This document shows positions 1-8,031 of a stretch of 64,000 nt of DNA, one piece after another. The stretch is from Jiangella aurantiaca (lineage in GTDB: Bacteria > Actinomycetota > Actinomycetes > Jiangellales > Jiangellaceae): contig NZ_SMLB01000002.1 in assembly GCF_004349105.1 (NCBI RefSeq), forward strand, positions 1 to 64,000. The letters run 5' to 3'. Position numbers and translations under genes: made by a program. Within the stretch, counting starts at the first letter, position 1. Each line of letters opens with the position of its first letter. Below the pieces are notes generated by a model, which had not been told where the DNA came from, ran no database searches, and saw nothing but the letters and a program-made list of their open reading frames with translations.

Positions 1-68
1 GAGGGGGGCGGCGGGGTGCCGGGCCGGTTCCCCGGGACCACCGGTGCCGCGGTCGACAACTGTGTCAC
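1..68 (-). CDS. N-terminus of second sugar ABC permease (partial)
   Basis: A GTG start lies 3 nt beyond the stop of the upstream permease, preceded by AAGGGA about 7 nt away. The frame stays open to the window edge for 22 codons, giving a Pro/Thr-rich cytoplasmic tail such as often precedes the first helix of CUT1 permeases. Position alone suggests it is the MalG-type partner of the permease at 72-1013, completing a binding protein-MalF-MalG operon. No diagnostic motif falls in the window, so the assignment rests on gene order and the ribosome site. Confidence 0.45.
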   Translation of the reverse strand, partial: MTQLSTAAPVVPGNRPGTPPPP

Positions 69-71
69 GGC

Positions 72-1013
72 CTATCCCTTGCTGCGAAAGGCTCGGAACT
101 GCACGATGCTGAGCAACGCGATCGCGACGAACAGGACGTAGCTCGCCGCCGACGCCGTGCCGTAGTTGCCGAAGCCGAATTCGTTGTAGGTGAAGTAGCT
201 GACCGACAGCGTGGCGTCGAGCGGCCCGCCCCTGGTCATGACGAACGGCTCCTCGAAGAGCTGGAGGAAGCCGACGGAGAGCAGGACGGCGCCCAGCAGG
301 AGCGTCGGCCGGAGCATCGGCAGCGTCACCCGCCAGAACCGCTGCCACGCGTTCGTGCCGTCGACCTGGGCGGCCTCGAGGACGTCCTGCGGGATGGTCT
401 GGAGTCCGGCCAGGAAAATGATCATCAGCGTGCCCATGTTGCGCCACACGGCCATGAGGATCATGGCCGGCATCGCCCAGGCCGGATCGGCCAGCCAGTC
501 CGGCCCGCTGATCCCCACCCAGCCGAGCGCGGTGTTGATCAGGCCGTCGGGCTGGAGGATGAACCGCCAGACGACCGCGACGGCCACGATGCTGGTGACG
601 ACCGGGGCGTAGAAGCCCACGCGGAACGCCGTGCGGAACCGGGTGATGCCGTTGTTCAGCGCCACCGCGAGCGCGAGCGCCGCGATCATCGTCAACGGGA
701 TGCCGACGGCGACGAAGTACGCAGTGTTGAGCATCGACCGGACGAACTGCGGGTCCTGGAACAGGGCGACGTACTGGTCGATGCCCACGAACGCGACTGC
801 GAACGGCGTCTCGATGTCGCTGTTGCGGAAGTCGGTGAACGACATCCCGAACGAGCTGAGCAGCGGAAAGACCATGAAGACGGCGAAGCTCAGCAGGAAC
901 GGCAGCGCGAACGCGTAGGCGATCACCGCCGTCCGGCGGCGCCGGCCGGCGGGACCGAGGCCACCGGAGCGACGACGCGCCCCGGTGACCACGGCCGCTG
1001 GTGCGGTCGTCAC
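72..1013 (-). CDS. Sugar ABC transporter permease, MalF type
   Basis: Inner-membrane subunit of a CUT1 carbohydrate importer, 313 aa. After a basic tail come six predicted hydrophobic helices, the first at LPFLLSFAVFMVFPLL. The cytoplasmic EAA loop near residue 215 reads EAAQVDGTNAWQRFWRVTLP, the contact site for the ATPase. The listed 657-aa ORF is an artefact of an open upstream frame. The true start is the GTG whose bases overlap the stop of the binding-protein gene (GTGA), implying translational coupling. The partner ATPase is not in the window. Substrate is unknown. Confidence 0.9.
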   Translation of the reverse strand: MTTAPAAVVTGARRRSGGLGPAGRRRRTAVIAYAFALPFLLSFAVFMVFPLLSSFGMSFTDFRNSDIETPFAVAFVGIDQYVALFQDPQFVRSMLNTAYFVAVGIPLTMIAALALAVALNNGITRFRTAFRVGFYAPVVTSIVAVAVVWRFILQPDGLINTALGWVGISGPDWLADPAWAMPAMILMAVWRNMGTLMIIFLAGLQTIPQDVLEAAQVDGTNAWQRFWRVTLPMLRPTLLLGAVLLSVGFLQLFEEPFVMTRGGPLDATLSVSYFTYNEFGFGNYGTASAASYVLFVAIALLSIVQFRAFRSKG

Positions 1014-2290
1014 TCGCCGGTGCCCAGGGAGTCGGCCGTGGCCTGGAGCTCGGCCAGCGCCGTGGCCGGGTCCTTGCCGCCGCGGACGACCTGCTCGAGC
1101 TGCGTGTCGGCGGCCGCCGAGACCTCGGGCCATGCGGTGAGGGCCGGCGGGGTCTTCACGTTCTCCAGCTGCTCGCCGAAGACCGAGACCTTCGGGTCCT
1201 GCGTCAGGGCGCTGTCCTCCCAGGCCGCCTGCTGCGCCGGCAGGTCGTTCACCGTCCGGAACCACTCGACCTGGACCTCGGGCTGCGACAGCCACTGGAT
1301 GACCTTCCACGCGGCGTCGGCGTTCTCCGCGTTGTCGAAGACGACGAGGTTCGCGCCCGCGGCGAACGACGTCGACGTGCCGCCGGGCGCGGCGGGAATC
1401 CGAGCCACCGCGAACTTGTCCGCGAACTCCGGCCCGCCCGCGGTGAGCAGGCCGGGAACGTCCCACGGCCCGCTCAGGAACATCGGCACCGAGCCGTCGA
1501 CGAACCGCGACGCGACCGAGCCGGTCTCGGTGTCCGGATTGGGGTTGGCCAGCCCCTCGGTGAAGAAGCCGGCGACGAACTCCAGCGCGCCGGCCATCTC
1601 GGGGGTGTCGAACGTCCACTCCGTCTGTTCGGCGTTCATCACCTCGCCGTTGTTCGACCACACGAACGGCAGGATGCTCAGGAACGAGTTCCAGCCGCCC
1701 GACGGCAACGAGATCGCGTACTCGGCGCCGTTGGCCTGGTAGGCGCGGGCGAGCTCGCGCAGGCCCTCCCAGTCGGTCGGGAACGTGTCGAAGCCAGCGG
1801 CCTGCATCAGGTCCACCCGGTAGAAGATGAGGCGGGTCTCGACGTACCAGGGCACGCCGTAGTGGGTGCCGCCGAGGTCGGTGGTCCCGACCGAGAACGG
1901 GAACATGCCCGAGGTGTCGATCCCCTCCGGCGTGGGCTGCAGCGCCTCGCGGAACGTCGGCATCCAGTCCGTCCCCAGCATCCCGATGTCCGGCGTCGTG
2001 CCGCCGGCCACCGCCGTCTGGTACTTGTTCTGCGCGGAGTCCCATGGAACCGCCGTGACGGTGATGTCGACGTCGGGGTTCTCCGCCTCGAACGGCGCCA
2101 GGAAGTCCTGCAGCGCCTCGCCCTCGGTGCCCTGCGCCCAGATCGTGACCTCACCGGTCGCCGGTCCGTCGGAAATCTCAGCGGCGACGGCGTCGTCGTC
2201 CTCGGCATCGCTCTCGCGACCGCAGGCACTGAGAAGCGCGGTCGTCATGAGGGCGGCCGCTGCGACCGTCATCCAGCTGCGTCGGATCAT
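1010..2290 (-). CDS. Sugar-binding lipoprotein of ABC importer
   Basis: Extracytoplasmic solute-binding protein of family 1, 426 aa. The N-terminus has a positive charge, a hydrophobic core and the lipobox LLSAC at about residues 19-23, so it is predicted to be lipid-anchored outside the membrane. The mature part begins with an acidic linker and has the usual two-lobe SBP length. It is the first gene of its operon, with both permeases directly downstream by GTGA overlap. A promoter with an embedded palindrome precedes it, and lacI 2551-3615 lies upstream on the same strand. Conserved aromatic residues fit a sugar pocket; the ligand cannot be read from sequence. Confidence 0.9.
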   Translation of the reverse strand: MIRRSWMTVAAAALMTTALLSACGRESDAEDDDAVAAEISDGPATGEVTIWAQGTEGEALQDFLAPFEAENPDVDITVTAVPWDSAQNKYQTAVAGGTTPDIGMLGTDWMPTFREALQPTPEGIDTSGMFPFSVGTTDLGGTHYGVPWYVETRLIFYRVDLMQAAGFDTFPTDWEGLRELARAYQANGAEYAISLPSGGWNSFLSILPFVWSNNGEVMNAEQTEWTFDTPEMAGALEFVAGFFTEGLANPNPDTETGSVASRFVDGSVPMFLSGPWDVPGLLTAGGPEFADKFAVARIPAAPGGTSTSFAAGANLVVFDNAENADAAWKVIQWLSQPEVQVEWFRTVNDLPAQQAAWEDSALTQDPKVSVFGEQLENVKTPPALTAWPEVSAAADTQLEQVVRGGKDPATALAELQATADSLGTGE

Positions 2291-2328
2291 CGTTGGTCCT
2301 TCCTTCGATACCGCGGGGCCTGGCGCGA

Positions 2329-2357
2329 AATCTAAGCGCTTAACATTCGCCCGTCAA
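2329..2357 (-). promoter_or_regulatory. Promoter with embedded LacI-type operator for binding-protein operon
   Basis: On the minus strand TTGACG (2352-2357) is followed after exactly 17 bp by TAGATT (2329-2334), a close actinobacterial -35/-10 pair. The 10-bp perfect palindrome TAAGCGCTTA (2333-2342) has the central CG typical of LacI operators and overlaps the -10 box and spacer. The natural regulator is lacI 2551-3615 just upstream. Binding is inferred. Confidence 0.7.
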
Positions 2358-2387
2358 ACGGGATGGGTAGCGGGCCATCACGAGGAC

Positions 2388-2431
2388 TTCTGGAGCGTCA
2401 CCACGATTGCAATCGTGGTGACGCTCCAGAA
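2388..2431. repeat. Perfect 44-bp palindrome, possible lacI terminator
   Basis: Two 22-bp arms, beginning TTCTGGAGCGTCACCACG, are exact reverse complements with no spacer. The element lies between the lacI stop at 2551 and the promoter of the next operon, so on RNA it could end lacI transcription. It lacks a clear U-tract. The core CGTGGTGACG recurs 20 bp on at 2434-2443, and a further inverted pair ACGTGGTGA/TCACCACGT sits at 2433-2441 and 2466-2474, so the region is a cluster of one repeated motif. Confidence 0.75.
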
Positions 2432-2550
2432 AACGTGGTGACGTGCCCCGGATCGCGGCGAAATCTCACCACGTGGACACCGCGCGGCACGGCAGTCGAT
2501 GCTCGCCCGTCGCCGGCCCCCGTCCTCCTGACAGCGCCCAGGGCCGCGGC

Positions 2551-3615
2551 TCATGTCCCGGCCGGAGGAGGGCAGCCGCAGGTCCCGCCGACGACGAGCA
2601 CCGACCGGAGGGGCTCGTGGACGTGCGCGTCCGGCACGCCGGCCAGGGTGTCTACGAGAATGCGCACGGCGAGCCGCCCGATCGCCTCCATGGGCTGGCG
2701 CACGGTCGTGAGCGCCGGCGACAGCAGCTCCCCCGCCACGATCCCGTCGAACCCGGTCACCGCGACGTCGCCGGGAACCGTCAGCCCCTCGGCGCGGAGC
2801 GCGTCGATCGCCGCGAGCGCGCTCTGGTCGGTGTCGCAGACGAGCACGTCCGGCAGGTCGCCCCGCTCGAGGAAGCCGCGGACGGCGGCGGCCGCGGTGG
2901 GATCGTCGCCGGGGTGGCTGCGAGTGACCGGAGGAACCGGCAGCCCGGCGTCGCGGAGCGTGGCCGTGAAGCCGTCGAAGCGCTGCCGGAACTCGGGCGT
3001 GCCGAGCTCGCCGAGGTATCCGAACCGGCGGTGGCCGTGGACGGTCACGAGGTGGCTGGTGAGGTCGGCCATCCCCTGCCGGTTGTCGACGTAGATGGTC
3101 CGGACCCCGTCGACCCGCACCTCGCCGCCCAGCTCGACGACGGGGATGCGGCCGGAGACCTGCTTCAGCGCGGTCTCGCCGACCGCGCCGGCGAAGGCGA
3201 TCAGCCCGTCGACCCGCCCAGCGACATCGATGACCTGCGACAGATGCGGCGCCGCCCGCGTGCCGCCGATCATGAGGGCGTAGCCGCGCCTGCGGCACTC
3301 GACCTGCACGCCGCGCTGCACCTCGTCGGCGTACAGCGGGAACAGCCGCGCGGTGGGCATGTCCGTCGCCTGCTCGTCCGTCGCGTCGCTGTCGAGCAGG
3401 TAGTCGAACGCGTACAGGCCTATCGCGCCGGTCCGTCCCCGCGCGAGGCCACGGGCGGCGGCGCTGGGCACGTAGCCGAGCTGGTCGGCCGCCGCCATGA
3501 CGGCGGCCAGGGTGTCGGACTTGACGCGATCGGGCTTCGTGAACGCGAACGAGACGGTCGCGATCGACACACCGGCGAGCTCAGCGACGTCGTAGAGCGT
3601 TGCCTTGCGTGCCAC
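2551..3615 (-). CDS. LacI-family transcriptional repressor
   Basis: 354 aa. The N-terminal helix-turn-helix reads LYDVAELAGVSIATVSFAF (about residues 7-25), followed by the hinge region and a periplasmic-binding-like effector domain ending near residue 345. The GTG start follows a purine-rich AAGGG. It is transcribed toward the binding protein-permease operon, with the 44-bp palindrome and that operon's promoter in between. The likely job is sugar-responsive repression through TAAGCGCTTA. The recognition helix (IATVSF) differs from the other seven LacI proteins here, which fits a private operator. Confidence 0.92.
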   Translation of the reverse strand: MARKATLYDVAELAGVSIATVSFAFTKPDRVKSDTLAAVMAAADQLGYVPSAAARGLARGRTGAIGLYAFDYLLDSDATDEQATDMPTARLFPLYADEVQRGVQVECRRRGYALMIGGTRAAPHLSQVIDVAGRVDGLIAFAGAVGETALKQVSGRIPVVELGGEVRVDGVRTIYVDNRQGMADLTSHLVTVHGHRRFGYLGELGTPEFRQRFDGFTATLRDAGLPVPPVTRSHPGDDPTAAAAVRGFLERGDLPDVLVCDTDQSALAAIDALRAEGLTVPGDVAVTGFDGIVAGELLSPALTTVRQPMEAIGRLAVRILVDTLAGVPDAHVHEPLRSVLVVGGTCGCPPPAGT

Positions 3616-3691
3616 CTGGAGCCCTTCCCACCCGTCCGCGCCTCTCCGACGCGTTCAGGGTAGTCCGCGGCGCCGGGGCCGGCGGTATCAA

Positions 3692-3847
3692 CGTCTCGTC
3701 ACCGTCGCCACCACCGGGACCGCGCCGCTGCACCAGCTGCTCGGCTCCGACTCGCTCGGATTCGCCGACGCCCGCGTCGAGTCGCTCGAGGCCGGCATCG
3801 AGTCCGCACGAGCCCTCGCCGTCACGACCGACATCCCCCAGAGCTGA
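3692..3847 (+). pseudogene. Coding-like 3' remnant of an unidentified gene
   Basis: Between lacI and the GH31 gene a plus-strand frame of 51 codons ending in TGA shows almost exclusive G/C in third positions and a protein-like text (HQLLGSDSLGFADARVESLE). No ribosome site or credible start precedes it. It looks like the last part of a plus-strand gene whose 5' end was deleted. I could not assign a family. The alternative is a chance high-GC frame. Confidence 0.35.
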
Positions 3848-3855
3848 GCCCGTCG

Positions 3856-6129
3856 TCACACGTTCAGGGTCAGGCGCGTCGTACCGGGTTCGGCCTGGAC
3901 GACGGTTCGGGTGCCGGCCAGCTCGACACGCCACGCGACATCGTCGCGGTCGGAGCTGACGTCGATGCGCGCGCCCTCGCGCCGTACCCGGTAGGTGACG
4001 CGTGCGTCGTCCTCGGGCGCGGGCACGACGAGGGTCGAGTCGTGACCGTCGGCCAGCTCGTACAGGCGCAGCGTGATGCCGTCGGCGTAGTCGTAGTCGG
4101 GCCGGTCGTCGACGGCGCCGAAGGGCAGCACGGAGTCCGGGCGCACCAGCACCGGCGCGCTGTCGAAGCCGTACGTCTCGGTCACCCACCGCGGTCCGGT
4201 CACCTGCGTGCCGTCCAGCAGCGACGTCCACGTCCCGGCCGGCACGTAGTACGACACCGAGCCGTCCGCGCTCATCACCGGCGCCACGAGCAGCCGGTCG
4301 CCCAGCAGGTACTGGCGCTCCAGGTACGTCGTCGCCGGGTCGTCCGGGAACTCCAGCACCAACGGACGCAGCATCGGCACGCCGTCCTCGTAGGCCTCCC
4401 GGGCCATCGCCGACAGGTACGGCATCAGCCGCAGCTTCAGCCGGGTGAAGCGGCGCAGCACGTCGACCGCCTCGTCGTCGAAGGCCCACGGGACACGGTA
4501 CGAGGTGGAGCCGTGCAGCCGGCTGTGCGACGACAGCAGCCCGAACGGGATCCACCGCTTGAACACCGCCGGGTCCGGGAGGTTCTCGAACCCGCCGATG
4601 TCGTGGCTCCAGTACCCGAACCCGGACATCGCCAGCGACAGGCCGCCGCGCAGGCTCTCGGCCATCGAGGCGAACGTGGAGTCGTTGTCACCGCCCCAGT
4701 GGACCGGGAAGCGCTGGCCGCCGGCGGTGGCCGAGCGGGCGAACACCACCGCGCCGCCGTCGCCGTGGCGTTCCCTGAGCGCGTCGAAGACCGTCTGGTT
4801 GTACAGCTGCGTGTAGTAGTTGTGCATCCGCTCCGGGTCGGCGCCGTCGTCCCACACCACGTCGGTGGGCACCCGCTCACCGAAGTCGGACTTGAACGCG
4901 TCGACGCCCATGTCCATGAGCCGGCGCAGGTGTGAGGCGTACCAGGCGCGCGCCTCCGGGTTGGTGAAGTCGACCAGGCCCATGCCGGCCTGCCAGCGGT
5001 CCCACTGCCAGACCGACCCGTCGGGCCGCCGCACGAGATAGCCCTTCGCCGCGCCCTGCGCGAACAGCGGCGAGCGCTGCGCGATGTACGGGTTGATCCA
5101 CACGCAGATGCGCAGCCCGCGGGCCTTGAGCCGGGCCAGCATCCCCTCGGGATCCGGGAACGTCCGCGGGTCCCACTCGAAGTCGCACCAGTTGAACTCC
5201 CGCATCCAGAACGTGTCGAAGTGGAACACGCTCAGCGGGAGGTCGCGCTCGGCCATGCCCTCGACGAACGACGTGACGGTCGCCTCGTCGTAGTCGGTGG
5301 TGAACGACGTCGACAGCCACAGGCCGTACGACCAGGCCGGGACCCGGGCCGGACGGCCGGTGAGCGCGGTGTAGCGCCGCAGGATCTCCTTCGGGGTCGG
5401 CCCGTGGATGACCAGGTACTCGAGCTCCTGGCCGGCGACGCTGAACTGCGTCCGTGACACCAGCTCCGAGGCCAGCTCGAACGACACCAGGCCCGGGTGG
5501 TTGACGAATACCCCGTAGCCGGCGTTGGTCAGGTAGAACGGGACGTTCTTGTAGGCCTGCTCGCTGGCGGTGCCGCCGTCGTTGTTCCAGATGTCGACGG
5601 TCTGCCCGTTCTTCACCAGCGGACCGAACCGCTCCCCCAGCCCGTACACCACGTCACCGGGCGCAAGGTCCAGCCGCTGGGCCACGTGGTGGACGCCGTC
5701 GGGCGTGGTCATGAAGCCCATGCCCTTTGTGCTCGACGACGTGAGGACCCGGTCCCCGGCCACGAAGTCGACCCGCCAGTCATCGCCGCGGACCACTCGC
5801 GCCGTCAGCCCGCCCGAGGTCAGCTCGGCGACGTCGTCGCCGGCGTGTGTCGTCACCGGAACGCTCGCGGCACCGGGCAGTTCGAACGACGGCGGCCGCC
5901 GCAGCCCTCCGGCGTGGTGGACGATCCGCACGGCGACGACGTCGGGCATGGGCGAGGAGAACCTGACGGTCGCCAGCGGCCGGTTGAGCACGTCGCCACG
6001 CCGGCGGATCCGCTGGGTGGGTGCGTAGACCGTGAGGGTGCTCTCCGTCGTCTCGACGTCGTAGGCCTCGGCCGGGTGCAGGGCGGTGACTCCGGGTCGA
6101 ATGCCCCAGTAGCCGTCGGTGAACTTCAC
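3856..6129 (-). CDS. yicI: GH31 alpha-xylosidase (YicI type)
   Basis: 757 aa, no signal peptide, so cytoplasmic. It is predicted to remove alpha-1,6-xylosyl units from imported xyloglucan oligosaccharides. An N-terminal beta-sandwich (about 1-250) precedes the TIM barrel. The stretch FKSDFGERVPTDV carries the nucleophile Asp415 in the YicI-like context, and the acid/base is Asp481 in WGGDNDS. C-terminal beta domains follow. The start is the GTG at 6129, with AAAGGAA 8 nt upstream; the longer ORF start runs back into the permease gene. It is the last gene of the lacI-SBP-permease-permease operon, 22 bp after malG. A general alpha-glucosidase is less likely given these motifs. Confidence 0.9.
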   Translation of the reverse strand: MKFTDGYWGIRPGVTALHPAEAYDVETTESTLTVYAPTQRIRRRGDVLNRPLATVRFSSPMPDVVAVRIVHHAGGLRRPPSFELPGAASVPVTTHAGDDVAELTSGGLTARVVRGDDWRVDFVAGDRVLTSSSTKGMGFMTTPDGVHHVAQRLDLAPGDVVYGLGERFGPLVKNGQTVDIWNNDGGTASEQAYKNVPFYLTNAGYGVFVNHPGLVSFELASELVSRTQFSVAGQELEYLVIHGPTPKEILRRYTALTGRPARVPAWSYGLWLSTSFTTDYDEATVTSFVEGMAERDLPLSVFHFDTFWMREFNWCDFEWDPRTFPDPEGMLARLKARGLRICVWINPYIAQRSPLFAQGAAKGYLVRRPDGSVWQWDRWQAGMGLVDFTNPEARAWYASHLRRLMDMGVDAFKSDFGERVPTDVVWDDGADPERMHNYYTQLYNQTVFDALRERHGDGGAVVFARSATAGGQRFPVHWGGDNDSTFASMAESLRGGLSLAMSGFGYWSHDIGGFENLPDPAVFKRWIPFGLLSSHSRLHGSTSYRVPWAFDDEAVDVLRRFTRLKLRLMPYLSAMAREAYEDGVPMLRPLVLEFPDDPATTYLERQYLLGDRLLVAPVMSADGSVSYYVPAGTWTSLLDGTQVTGPRWVTETYGFDSAPVLVRPDSVLPFGAVDDRPDYDYADGITLRLYELADGHDSTLVVPAPEDDARVTYRVRREGARIDVSSDRDDVAWRVELAGTRTVVQAEPGTTRLTLNV

Positions 6130-6151
6130 GCTCTGGTTCCTTTCAGGTGTC

Positions 6152-7057
6152 TCACTTGACCGCGCCGGCGGTGATGCCCCGGGCGAGCGTGCGCTGGAAG
6201 ATGAGGAAGAAGACGATCGCCGGGACCACGCCGAGCAGCGCGGCGGCACTGGTCGTGGTCGCGTCCATCAGCCGGTCCCCCTCCAGGACGCCGAGGGCGA
6301 CGGGCACCGTCTGGTTGTCGTTGGAGATCAGGAAGATCAGCGGGATGAAGAACTCGTTCCACGTCCAGATGAAGAAGAAGATGAGCAGGACGGACAGCGT
6401 CGGGCGGCTGATGGGGAAGACGACCCGCCACAGCGTCTGCCACTTGCTCGCCCCGTCGAGAGCGGCCGCCTCGAGCACCTCCTTCGGGAAGGTGCCGAAC
6501 ACCGAGGCCAGCAGGTAGGTGCCGAACGCGCTCTGGATCACCGTGAAGATGATGATCACGGCCAACTGGGTGTCGTAGAGGCCGATCTCCTTCGAGATGT
6601 AGTACAGCGGGTAGATCAGCGTCTCCTGCGGCAGCATGTTCGCCATCAGGAACAGCACCACGATCGACAGTCGTCCCCTCACCCGGCCGATGCCCAGCGC
6701 ATAGGCGTTGAACAGCGAGATGAGGACGCCCAGGACAGCGACCGAGCCCGCGATGAAGAACGAGTTCCACAGCTTCTGGCCGAAGTTCACCCGGTTCCAG
6801 AAGTCCACCATGCCGGTGGTGTAGATCTCCGTGGGCAGGCTCAGCGGCCCGGCGGTCGAGTAGTCCGCCGGCGACTTGAACGCGTTGAGGACGATGACGC
6901 CGAACGGGAACAGCATCACCACCGCGCCGGCGACGAGGACCGCCAGTACGATCCAGCGCACCGCGCCGCGATGATGGCGGTCGCGCCGGCGGCCCGTCGC
7001 CGGCGACGGCTCCGCGGGCGGCCCGGCCGCCGTCGACGTGGACTCCAGCGTGGTCAT
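6152..7057 (-). CDS. Sugar ABC transporter permease, MalG type
   Basis: 301 aa, six predicted helices after a Thr/Pro/Arg-rich tail. The EAA loop reads EAAALDGASKWQTLWRVVFP. The C-terminus ends GITAGAVK, as in many CUT1 MalG proteins. The ATG at 7057 shares one base with the stop of the preceding permease (TGATG), so the pair is co-translated. The 810-aa listed ORF is a read-through of another frame. With GH31 immediately downstream, the transporter probably imports xyloglucan-type oligosaccharides. Confidence 0.92.
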   Translation of the reverse strand: MTTLESTSTAAGPPAEPSPATGRRRDRHHRGAVRWIVLAVLVAGAVVMLFPFGVIVLNAFKSPADYSTAGPLSLPTEIYTTGMVDFWNRVNFGQKLWNSFFIAGSVAVLGVLISLFNAYALGIGRVRGRLSIVVLFLMANMLPQETLIYPLYYISKEIGLYDTQLAVIIIFTVIQSAFGTYLLASVFGTFPKEVLEAAALDGASKWQTLWRVVFPISRPTLSVLLIFFFIWTWNEFFIPLIFLISNDNQTVPVALGVLEGDRLMDATTTSAAALLGVVPAIVFFLIFQRTLARGITAGAVK

Positions 7058-8016
7058 CACCCGCGGTCCTTTCGCTCGCTCGCCGCCTGGGCACGGATGA
7101 ACACGATGCTCAACACGATGATGATCAGCGTCAGCACGGTGGCGATGGCGGCTCCGTAGCCGACCCGCGCCTTCTCGAAGAAGTTCTGGTAGGCGAAGTA
7201 CGACGGCACGTTGGTGGCGTTGCCGGGGCCGCCCCTCGTCAGCACGAAGATCGGGCCGAACACCTTGAGGGCTGCGATGGTGCAGGTGAGCGTGACGACG
7301 AACGTCTCCGGCCGGATCTGGGGCAGAGTGATGGCCCGGAACCGCCGGAACCAGCCCGCGCCGTCGATCTCCGCGGCCTCGTACAGCTCCGGGTCGACGC
7401 GCTGCAGCGCCGCCATGAAGATGACGACGGGGTAGCCGATCTGGACCCAGACCATGATCGCCATGACGGTCGGCATGGCAGTGTCGGGATCGCCGAGCCA
7501 GTTCTGCGCCAGGCCGTCCAGGCCGACGGCGTCGAGCAGGCCGTTCAGCGCCCCGTTGTCGGGACGCAGGATCCAGCCCCAGACGATGCCGGCGACGGCC
7601 ACCGGGATGATCTGCGGCAGGTAGTACATCGCCCGCAGCGCGCTCGCGCTGCGGCCGCCGAACCGCTTGCCGATGACGTCGAAGAGCACCGCGGCCAGGA
7701 TGAGCCCGATCACGGTGGGCGCGATCACCATTGCGACGATCATCGCGACGGAGTTGCGGAACGAGGCCCAGAAGGCGTCGTCGGCGAAGAGCTCGGTGTA
7801 GTTGTCGAACCCGATCCAGGTCAGCTCCCCGATGCCCGGCCACTTGGCGAGGCTCAGGCCGAGGTTCATGAAGAACGGGACGACGATGACACCGAGGAAG
7901 AGCAGGCCGCCCGGGAGGAGGTACAGCCAGTACGCCCGGCCGCCCTCGCCGATGCCGGAGGCCACCCGGCCGCGCGAGCGCGGCCGGGTGGGTGGGGTGG
8001 ATGGTGTCGCGACCAC
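7057..8016 (-). CDS. Sugar ABC transporter permease, MalF type
   Basis: 319 aa with a GTG start 15 bp after the binding-protein stop. The first helix is YWLYLLPGGLLFLGVIVVPF. The EAA motif is EAAEIDGAGWFRRFRAITLP, and the conserved TRGGPGNAT follows near residue 275. It forms the membrane channel together with the MalG-type protein encoded next. Confidence 0.92.
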   Translation of the reverse strand: MVATPSTPPTRPRSRGRVASGIGEGGRAYWLYLLPGGLLFLGVIVVPFFMNLGLSLAKWPGIGELTWIGFDNYTELFADDAFWASFRNSVAMIVAMVIAPTVIGLILAAVLFDVIGKRFGGRSASALRAMYYLPQIIPVAVAGIVWGWILRPDNGALNGLLDAVGLDGLAQNWLGDPDTAMPTVMAIMVWVQIGYPVVIFMAALQRVDPELYEAAEIDGAGWFRRFRAITLPQIRPETFVVTLTCTIAALKVFGPIFVLTRGGPGNATNVPSYFAYQNFFEKARVGYGAAIATVLTLIIIVLSIVFIRAQAASERKDRG

Positions 8017-8031
8017 GGGTTCCTCCGGCGA

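Noticed and set aside
72-2045. 657-aa ORF spanning binding protein and permease region
   Set aside because: Only the last ~313 residues read as protein; the first half is the wrong frame of the binding-protein gene. The GTGA overlap gives a normal permease start.
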